Shown here: piece after piece, positions 13,218-18,291 of the stretch
Layout: each line of letters opens with the position of its first letter
Numbering within the stretch: the stretch's first letter is position 1
Assembly (NCBI GenBank): GCA_002697505.1
Contig: NZWA01000026.1
Location: 1 to 18,291, forward strand
Direction: 5' to 3'
DNA from: Flavobacteriales bacterium
GTDB taxonomy: Bacteria > Bacteroidota > Bacteroidia > Flavobacteriales > BACL11
DNA: 18,291 nt
Translations under genes and position numbers: made by a program
The notes under the pieces: model-generated
The model's input: the letters and a program-made list of their open reading frames with translations, nothing else
The model's database searches: none
Told to the model about the DNA's origin: nothing

Positions 13218-14412
13218 CTTTTTCAATGCATCTTCTCATTAATTTATAAGTTCTTTCTATATCATTATCTAAACCTATAGAAATCCTAACAAGCCCATCT
13301 GATAATCCAATGTTTTTTCTTTCATTTTCAGGTATCTCTGATGATGTTGAGTGACTTGGAGCTGAAAAGAGTGTTTTGTAAAATCCTAAACTTACTGCTA
13401 AGTAACCAAGATTTTTGGCTTGCATTTCTTCCATGAGTAAGTTAGCTTTTTGCTTTGTTTTCATATCAATTACCAACATGCCACCAAATCCAAATTCCTG
13501 ATTCATTTGTTGTAACATAAGTTGATTTTGTGGATGATTTTTTAAGCCAGGATAGATGACACAAATACCATCTTTAAAAATTTTTTCAGATAGATATTTT
13601 GCGTTTTCTGAGTGTTTTTTCATTCTGATATGAAGTGTTCTAAGATTTTTTAAAATACTTGCTGCTCTCATTGAATCCATAACAGGACCAAGTAACATAG
13701 CACTACCTGAATTAACATCTATTAAATTAGTTATAAATTCTTCATCTGAACAAATAATACCACCAACTGTATCTGATGTACCATTTATAAATTTAGTTAA
13801 AGAATGAATGACAATATCTGCTCCAAGTTCTTTAGGTGTAAAAATCATTGGAGTAAATGTATTGTCAACTATTAGCTTTATTTTGTATGTTTTAGCCAAT
13901 TTTGAAATACTTCTAATATCAGAAACTTCTAATAAGGGATTACTCATCGTTTCACAATATATCAGCTTAGTTTTTTTATTTATTTTACTTTTAATTTCAT
14001 CTAAGTTAGTAGTATCAACAAAATGTGTCTTAATATTATATTTTGGCAAATAATTTTGCATAAAGGCAAAAGAACCACCATAAATTGTTTGACTACTAAT
14101 TATTTCATCTCCAGAATTACATAATTCTAAAATAGTTGTAGTTATTGCAGCCATTCCAGAGGAGGTTAGAATAGAGCCCTCAGTATTTTCCATTTCAGCT
14201 ATTGCTTGACCTAAATATGATGTTGATGGATTCGTGTGTCTTGAATACAGATAACAACCTTCTCGATTGCCTTCAAAAACATCATGCATTGTTTTTCCTG
14301 CTAAATATGTGAATGTTGTAGAATCAGCTATTGATGGATTAACACCACCGAATTCACCAAAATATTGTAAATCTTGAATTTTATCTGCTGGACTATTTTT
14401 TTTCTTCTTCAT
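13204..14412 (-). CDS. PLP-dependent trans-sulfuration-family enzyme (methionine gamma-lyase-like)
   Basis: This 402-residue enzyme belongs to the Cys/Met metabolism PLP family (cystathionine gamma-synthase/beta-lyase/gamma-lyase, methionine gamma-lyase). Seen are YSRHTNPS (57-64; phosphate-binding Tyr and Arg from the neighbouring subunit), SSGMAAI (84-90, PLP-phosphate site), IYGGSFAF (110-117; the stacking Tyr), VDNTFTP (182-188; Asp183 pairs with the PLP ring nitrogen), the PLP lysine Lys207 in HSLTKFING, and RISIGLDN near the end. In true methionine gamma-lyases the YGG motif reads YGC with a catalytic Cys; here Gly113 replaces that Cys, so the substrate is uncertain. Cytoplasmic. The gene is alone on this strand, has a likely promoter at 14436-14443, and its 3' end overlaps msrB by 14 bases. 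Confidence 0.88.
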   Translation of the reverse strand: MKKKKNSPADKIQDLQYFGEFGGVNPSIADSTTFTYLAGKTMHDVFEGNREGCYLYSRHTNPSTSYLGQAIAEMENTEGSILTSSGMAAITTTILELCNSGDEIISSQTIYGGSFAFMQNYLPKYNIKTHFVDTTNLDEIKSKINKKTKLIYCETMSNPLLEVSDIRSISKLAKTYKIKLIVDNTFTPMIFTPKELGADIVIHSLTKFINGTSDTVGGIICSDEEFITNLIDVNSGSAMLLGPVMDSMRAASILKNLRTLHIRMKKHSENAKYLSEKIFKDGICVIYPGLKNHPQNQLMLQQMNQEFGFGGMLVIDMKTKQKANLLMEEMQAKNLGYLAVSLGFYKTLFSAPSHSTSSEIPENERKNIGLSDGLVRISIGLDNDIERTYKLMRRCIEKVNSF

Positions 14413-14435
14413 AATTTTGTTAAAAGAATATTATG

Positions 14436-14443
14436 CAAAAATA
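14436..14443 (-). promoter_or_regulatory. -7 promoter box of the PLP-enzyme gene
   Basis: On the minus strand TATTTTTG (14443-14436) fits TAnnTTTG and sits 23 bases before the ATG at 14412. No good TTG is found at the -33 distance, so the call rests on the -7 box alone. Confidence 0.4.
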
Positions 14444-14483
14444 AAAAGTCTTAACAAAGATTGAAAAAAAATTATTTATAATA

Positions 14484-14513
14484 TTAAACTATGTTTTTAA
14501 AGTAGTATTTTTG
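14484..14513 (+). promoter_or_regulatory. promoter of the desaturase operon
   Basis: TATTTTTG at 14506-14513 is a perfect TAnnTTTG box 25 bases before the ATG at 14539. A TTA at 14484-14486 lies at the -33 distance (19-base spacer) in place of TTG. Transcription would begin near 14520. Confidence 0.5.
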
Positions 14514-14538
14514 ACAAAAACTCTATAACCCTATTAAA

Positions 14539-15693
14539 ATGACAAACACAAAAAAATCTAAATATAACTGGAATATGGTTGTTTTTTTAACATTGATTCC
14601 TTTAATTGGTATTATTGGTACAGCTATATACATATACTTTAATGGGGTAGTATGGCAAGAACCGGTCATTATGTTTACTCTGTGGTTTCTTTCAGGTATG
14701 GGGATAACTATGGGTTACCATCGATTATTTGCTCACAAAGCATACAAAACCAATGTTTTTGTTGAGTGGGTTTTAATGATCTTAGGATCAACAGCTTTCG
14801 AAAACACAGTGTTGAAATGGTCTTCGGACCATAGAAAGCATCATACTGAGGCTGAAACTGAAAATGATCCGTATTCAATAACTGAAGGTTTTTGGCATGC
14901 ACATATCGGTTGGATTTTGAAAAATACTCCTGCTGAAAAAAATAAGATTAAAGGAGTAAAAGATTTAGAAAAAAAATCTGCGATTATATTTCAGAACAAA
15001 TATTATTTTCATATAGGAATTTTAGTTGGTGTTATTTTTCCACTAATTATTGGTTTTACTTATGGTAGACCTTTAGGTGCAGTTTTATGGGGTGCTTTTT
15101 TAAGAATTACTCTTGTTCATCATGCTACGTTTTTTATCAACTCACTTTGTCATTATGTAGGTGGTAGAACTTACGATTTCACTTCAACTGCTAGAGACTC
15201 GTGGTTTGTTTCTCTTTTCACTTTTGGTGAAGGTTATCATAATTATCATCATAAGTTTCAGTGGGATTACAGAAATGGTATTAAATGGTTTGCTTTTGAC
15301 CCAAGTAAATGGATCATAAAGGCTTTGTCATATGTAGGAATAACATATGATTTGAAAGTTGCCCAAGATCATTTGATATGGGAAAGTAGAATTAATAGTT
15401 TAAAAGCTCAATTAAATGAAAAGCTTAAAGATTCAAGCGCAAACATTATTAGTGCATATGATGATAGGTTAAATAGTTTGAATATTAAAGCTAAAGCTAT
15501 AATTGAATCTTGGAGAAATATGGAGCTCAAGTATTTAAAGGATAAAGATAATTTTTCATCTAAAATGATTGAAAAGTTTCAAAATGATAAGATTATTTAT
15601 CAAAATGAATTAAAATCCATATTTAGAAATTTTAAATCAATACTCTCAAATGTAAAAAAAAATCGAGTGTCAACATCATTAATTAATTCATAA
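14539..15693 (+). CDS. acyl-CoA/fatty-acid desaturase with coiled-coil tail
   Basis: This 384-residue integral membrane di-iron enzyme introduces a double bond (probably delta-9) into fatty acyl chains, setting membrane fluidity. The three histidine boxes are complete: GYHRLFAH (59-66), SDHRKHH (96-102) and GYHNYHH (232-238); the extra ligand region NSLCHYVGG (201-209) is also present. Four hydrophobic membrane segments lie at about residues 14-34, 41-58, 75-85 and 157-200. After the enzyme domain ends near residue 280 comes an unusual charged, helical C-terminal tail of about 100 residues rich in K, L, N and E, which looks like a coiled coil; electron-donor domains such as cytochrome b5 are not seen. 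Ferredoxin or another reductase must therefore supply electrons. The next gene starts 9 bases downstream. Confidence 0.93.
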   Translation: MTNTKKSKYNWNMVVFLTLIPLIGIIGTAIYIYFNGVVWQEPVIMFTLWFLSGMGITMGYHRLFAHKAYKTNVFVEWVLMILGSTAFENTVLKWSSDHRKHHTEAETENDPYSITEGFWHAHIGWILKNTPAEKNKIKGVKDLEKKSAIIFQNKYYFHIGILVGVIFPLIIGFTYGRPLGAVLWGAFLRITLVHHATFFINSLCHYVGGRTYDFTSTARDSWFVSLFTFGEGYHNYHHKFQWDYRNGIKWFAFDPSKWIIKALSYVGITYDLKVAQDHLIWESRINSLKAQLNEKLKDSSANIISAYDDRLNSLNIKAKAIIESWRNMELKYLKDKDNFSSKMIEKFQNDKIIYQNELKSIFRNFKSILSNVKKNRVSTSLINS

Positions 15694-15702
15694 TTATTAA
15701 GT

Positions 15703-16425
15703 ATGGTAGGTCTTTTTGATTATAAATATTTTAAATGGGTTGCTATTTTCTTTGGTTGGTACTTTTTCGGTTTTTTAGGTGCTATCATTGCGTATTTTTT
15801 GACTAATACATTATTAAATGCAAGAAATAATAATTTAGATTTCGAAATTTCTTTATTAAGAATTTGTTCTATGCTTATTAAATCTGACGGTACTGTTGAA
15901 AAAATTGAAGTTGATATTGTTAGGAGCTATTTTAAAAGAACTTTTGGATCATATAAAGCTAATCAAGTTTTTTCTAAAGCTAAAAATTCAAAGTTAAAAG
16001 AATATGATTTAGAACAGTTAGTTGAAGTATTAAAATCTAAGGTAATTCCAACTCAATACTATGCTATTTTACAACTTCTTTTTGCTGTAGCTGCCTCTGA
16101 TGGTAAAATTGCTAAAAAAGAAGATGATTTCATTATTAGAGTAGGTTTGTTACTACAATTTACCAGAGATAGAATACAAATTATAAGAAATCAATTTGTT
16201 AACTCAAATGTAAGTAGTGAAGGAAGTATTAAACAATATTTGTCTGTCTTAGGACTCAGTGAAGGAGCAACAAAAGATGAGATAAAATCTGCATACCGAA
16301 GTTTGGTAAAAGAGTTTCATCCGGATAAACTAAATGGTATGAGTCAAGGAATAAAGGATTTAGCAAAAGAAAAGTTTCAACAAATTCAACTTGCTTACGA
16401 AAATTTAAATAAATCATATAATTAA
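15703..16425 (+). CDS. TerB/DnaJ-domain membrane co-chaperone (DjlA-like)
   Basis: This 240-residue protein has one N-terminal membrane segment (about residues 11-34, WVAIFFGWYFFGFLGAIIAY), two TerB-like halves (SDGTVEKIEVD at 61-71 and ASDGKIAKKEDD at 131-142, each an acidic metal-binding-type loop and helices) and a C-terminal J-domain (179-238) with YLSVLGLSEGATKDEIKSAY and the essential HPD tripeptide at 206-208. This order, TM-TerB-J, is that of DjlA-type membrane-anchored co-chaperones that stimulate DnaK ATPase at the inner membrane. It follows the desaturase by 9 bases, so it is probably in its operon. The spacing of HPD to the final helix is normal. The client proteins are not known. 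Confidence 0.88.
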   Translation: MVGLFDYKYFKWVAIFFGWYFFGFLGAIIAYFLTNTLLNARNNNLDFEISLLRICSMLIKSDGTVEKIEVDIVRSYFKRTFGSYKANQVFSKAKNSKLKEYDLEQLVEVLKSKVIPTQYYAILQLLFAVAASDGKIAKKEDDFIIRVGLLLQFTRDRIQIIRNQFVNSNVSSEGSIKQYLSVLGLSEGATKDEIKSAYRSLVKEFHPDKLNGMSQGIKDLAKEKFQQIQLAYENLNKSYN

Positions 16426-16453
16426 TTATTGTTTTTTCCTTGTTATACATTAA

Positions 16454-16482
16454 TTAATTCAACAAGATTTCATTTGAATTAA
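16454..16482. repeat. 9-bp inverted repeat downstream of the J-domain gene
   Basis: TTAATTCAA (16454-16462) and TTGAATTAA (16474-16482) are perfect inverted copies with an 11-base loop. There is no T-tract after either arm, so it does not look like a normal intrinsic terminator. It may be a weak hairpin or a binding site; in such AT-rich sequence it may also be chance. Confidence 0.35.
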
Positions 16483-16539
16483 ATAGAAAAGATTATGATG
16501 TTGGAATTAGCTTAAAATATTTTTATCTTAAAATAAATT

Positions 16540-16776
16540 ATGTTTAAAATATATTTTTGTGGTTTGGTTGTCTTAATCATTGCAATAGTTGTAAATATAT
16601 TAATAAAAAATCTTGGTGTTTTAACTTGGTATGATTTTGGTTCAATGTTTTTAGTTAGTGGTTTCCATTCTATTAAACAAATTAGTTTACTTTCAATTTG
16701 TTGGTTGTTTTTTGTTTATCCGTTTATTTTAGGTCTTTCTTATTTTTTAGCTGATAAGTTGTATAATATATTTTAA
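16540..16776 (+). CDS. small membrane protein, conserved hypothetical
   Basis: This 78-residue protein has two long hydrophobic segments (about 4-24 and 52-71) separated by a loop, NLGVLTWYDFGSMFLVSGFHSIKQISLLS, that holds the most distinctive residues (LTWYDF). It looks like the short Flavobacteria family with a VN.L....G..TWYDF centre and a final YPF.LG....L...LYN end; the family has no known function to me. The gene lies 114 bases after the J-domain gene and is preceded by an imperfect -7 box (TATTTTTA, near 16520). No start other than ATG 16540 is needed. It could belong to the desaturase/J-domain unit as a membrane-associated partner. Confidence 0.6.
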   Translation: MFKIYFCGLVVLIIAIVVNILIKNLGVLTWYDFGSMFLVSGFHSIKQISLLSICWLFFVYPFILGLSYFLADKLYNIF

Positions 16777-16813
16777 AGTTATTTTCTTCTTTTAAAATTC
16801 AATTTAAAATTCT

Positions 16814-16821
16814 TAAATTTG
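16814..16821 (+). promoter_or_regulatory. -7 promoter box of the LVIVD-repeat gene
   Basis: TAAATTTG (16814-16821) fits TAnnTTTG and lies 21 bases before the ATG at 16843. The -33 position has TTT instead of TTG. The leader would be about 15 bases. Confidence 0.45.
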
Positions 16822-16842
16822 TAGTAATCCAAAACAATTATC

Positions 16843-18291
16843 ATGATAAGAATTTTATTTTTTTTAATTTTAGTGTCTAATATTGGTTTTTCTCAAACCA
16901 GTATGAATATGAATCTTTTAGGAACATATAATTATCCAAATACTGAAGGAAGTGATATATGGGGATGGGTTGATAATGCTGGTAACGAATATGCGCTTGT
17001 AACTTTACAAAATGGCTTTTCCGTTGTAGATGTTACAAATCCATCAGTGCCTAATGAGAAGTTTTTTATATCTGACTTGACTTCAACTTGGAGGGATGTA
17101 AAAACATGGGGAAATTATGCATACGTTACTACTGAAGCTGATGCAGGTTTATTAATTGTTGATTTGTCCGATATGTCCGGTAACACATATTGGCGTTTGA
17201 CTCAGTTTATAAATCCAAATAATGGCTCCTCAATCACTTTTACCGCTGCTCATAACATATATATAGATGAAAATGGTGTTGCTTATATTTTTGGAGCCTC
17301 ATCTAATGTTGGAACAAATCCTGCTAATGGAGCAATATTTCTTGATGTAAATGCCAATCCAATAAATCCTCATTATTTAGGTAATTGGAATGAAAATTAT
17401 ATCCATGATGGTATGGTTAGAGGAGATACGATGTGGGCTGGATGCATATACGCAGGAGAGCTATTTGCTGTTGATGTTTCTAATAAGTCAAATCCAGTTA
17501 CATTGGGATCTTATCCTACACCAAATAATTTTACTCATAATATTTGGGTTTCTGACGATGGAAATTTTGTTTTCACAACTGATGAAACTTCAAATGCATA
17601 TCTTGCGGCATATGATGTTTCAGATCTAAATAATATTCAAGAAGTAGATAGGATACAATCAAATCCCGGATCTGGTTCTATACCACACAATACTCATGTT
17701 GATGGTAATTTTTTAATTACTTCTTATTACAGAGATGGGACAACTGTCCATGACATTACATATCCTAATAATATGGTGCAAGTTGCTTATTATGACTCAT
17801 ACTCAGGATCTGGTAATGGTTTTGATGGATGCTGGGGTACATACCCGTTCTTACCTTCTGGAAATATTATCTCATCTGATATTAATAGTGGTCCAAATGG
17901 AGGTGGAAGGTTGTTAGTTTATGAGAGAGGTTTTCAACAAGCGTCTTTTATTGAAGGAAATGTAACTGATGGTAATACTGGACTTTCATTAAGTAATGCA
18001 TCTATTCAAATTGTAAATTCTAGCTATAGCACATCAACAAATTTATTTGGAAACTATAATTTGGCATCTCTTGAAGATGGAAATGTTCAAGTACTTTTTA
18101 GTGCTGCTGGATATATTCCGGTTGTATTAAATGCTAATTTGATTAGCGGAAATATAGTAACTTTAAATGCCGTTTTATATTCTGGTACTGGTGTTTTAGG
18201 CTGTACAGATCCATTGGCGAATAATTATGATCCTTCTGCTAATGTTGATGATGGTTCATGTTGTTATGGTGATTTAATTACAATTGATATA
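16843..18291 (+). CDS. secreted LVIVD-repeat protein, choice-of-anchor-B-like, 5' part
   Basis: The gene runs off the right edge; 483 codons are visible without a stop. An N-terminal signal peptide (MIRILFFLILVSNIGFSQ) is followed by repeated beta-propeller-type units: NGFSVVDVTNPSVP, GLLIVDLSDMSGN, GAIFLDVNANPINP, ELFAVDVSNKSNPV and LAAYDVSDLNNIQ, the LVIVD repeat (x-VDVSNPxxP) of the choice-of-anchor-B family. Conserved AHNIYID, THNIWVS and PHNTHVD motifs fit the His-containing loops of that family. A carboxypeptidase-regulatory-like beta sandwich follows (about residues 367-447, FIEGNVTDGNTGLSLSNASI), then one GCTDPLANNYDPSAN...DDGSC unit (residues about 453-473), a Cys-pair repeat of marine Bacteroidota secreted proteins. 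A type IX secretion tail may lie beyond the window. Function unknown; extracellular. Confidence 0.88.
   Translation, partial: MIRILFFLILVSNIGFSQTSMNMNLLGTYNYPNTEGSDIWGWVDNAGNEYALVTLQNGFSVVDVTNPSVPNEKFFISDLTSTWRDVKTWGNYAYVTTEADAGLLIVDLSDMSGNTYWRLTQFINPNNGSSITFTAAHNIYIDENGVAYIFGASSNVGTNPANGAIFLDVNANPINPHYLGNWNENYIHDGMVRGDTMWAGCIYAGELFAVDVSNKSNPVTLGSYPTPNNFTHNIWVSDDGNFVFTTDETSNAYLAAYDVSDLNNIQEVDRIQSNPGSGSIPHNTHVDGNFLITSYYRDGTTVHDITYPNNMVQVAYYDSYSGSGNGFDGCWGTYPFLPSGNIISSDINSGPNGGGRLLVYERGFQQASFIEGNVTDGNTGLSLSNASIQIVNSSYSTSTNLFGNYNLASLEDGNVQVLFSAAGYIPVVLNANLISGNIVTLNAVLYSGTGVLGCTDPLANNYDPSANVDDGSCCYGDLITIDI

Noticed and set aside
13808..14053. 81-codon plus-strand frame inside the PLP enzyme
   Set aside because: Antisense shadow of a conserved enzyme; no start signal or homology.
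16443..16448. Another TTATAC copy after the J-domain gene
   Set aside because: No TAnnTTTG box follows at the 17-base distance, so it is not a third copy of the paired promoter motif.
17390..17917. Two short plus-strand frames within the LVIVD-repeat gene
   Set aside because: They are other-frame readings of a continuous 483-codon gene with a signal peptide and repeats.
1..18291. CRISPR arrays, tRNA/rRNA genes, insertion sequences, integrases, phage genes
   Set aside because: Looked for on both strands; no regular spaced repeats, cloverleaf-like segments, transposase motifs or terminal inverted repeats were found.

Overview
The window is AT-rich bacterial DNA that reads as Flavobacteriales (Bacteroidota), most likely a marine planktonic one. 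The signs are promoter boxes of the TAnnTTTG type instead of sigma70 boxes, little Shine-Dalgarno sequence, a Lacal_2735-type small protein, a Flavobacteria-style efflux operon, a proteorhodopsin with a Blh retinal-forming enzyme, and at the right edge a secreted protein carrying a GCTDP..NYDP..DDGSC repeat typical of marine Bacteroidota. A Cryomorphaceae/Schleiferiaceae-like lineage is plausible but not proven. No rRNA, tRNA, CRISPR array, insertion sequence or phage gene was seen.

Layout. 1-1127 (+): the end of a CIA30-family protein, two small conserved genes (Lacal_2735-like and TIGR03643/DUF2805-like) and a small lipoprotein. 1191-6847 (+): a promoter and a three-gene RND efflux operon (adaptor, inner-membrane pump, TolC-like channel). 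6848-10491 (-): a light-use block. Proteorhodopsin (9754-10491) has its own promoter and a strong terminator. Behind it lies a tightly packed operon of blh, an unknown 140-residue protein, a flavin-reductase-like protein and a photolyase/cryptochrome-type FAD protein that lacks the usual N-terminal antenna domain. 10567-12770 (+): a divergent unit with a QueD/PTPS-like enzyme, FolE2 and an azurin-like copper lipoprotein, closed by a terminator. 12771-13217 (+): an exported MsrB, convergent with a PLP-dependent trans-sulfuration-family enzyme (13204-14412, -). 14539-16776 (+): an acyl-CoA desaturase, a TerB/J-domain membrane protein and a small membrane protein. 16843-18291 (+): the start of a secreted LVIVD-repeat protein that runs off the window.

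How the genes fit together. Blh cleaves beta-carotene to retinal, the chromophore of the proton-pumping rhodopsin. The rhodopsin has the DTE proton-pump residues, a green-type tuning residue and a glycine at the position that opens a carotenoid-antenna window in xanthorhodopsin-type pumps. The FAD protein and its partner flavin reductase suggest light-driven repair or blue-light sensing made from the same transcript as the retinal enzyme. The divergent FolE2/QueD pair makes reduced pterins, which could serve tRNA modification or, more speculatively, a pterin cofactor. The cupredoxin and exported MsrB point to redox work and oxidative-damage repair in the cell envelope.

The most interesting items are the four-gene operon behind proteorhodopsin (with its unknown member and the rearranged photolyase), the matched pair of divergent promoters, and two intrinsic terminators whose T-tracts run up to or within a few bases of the next start codon.
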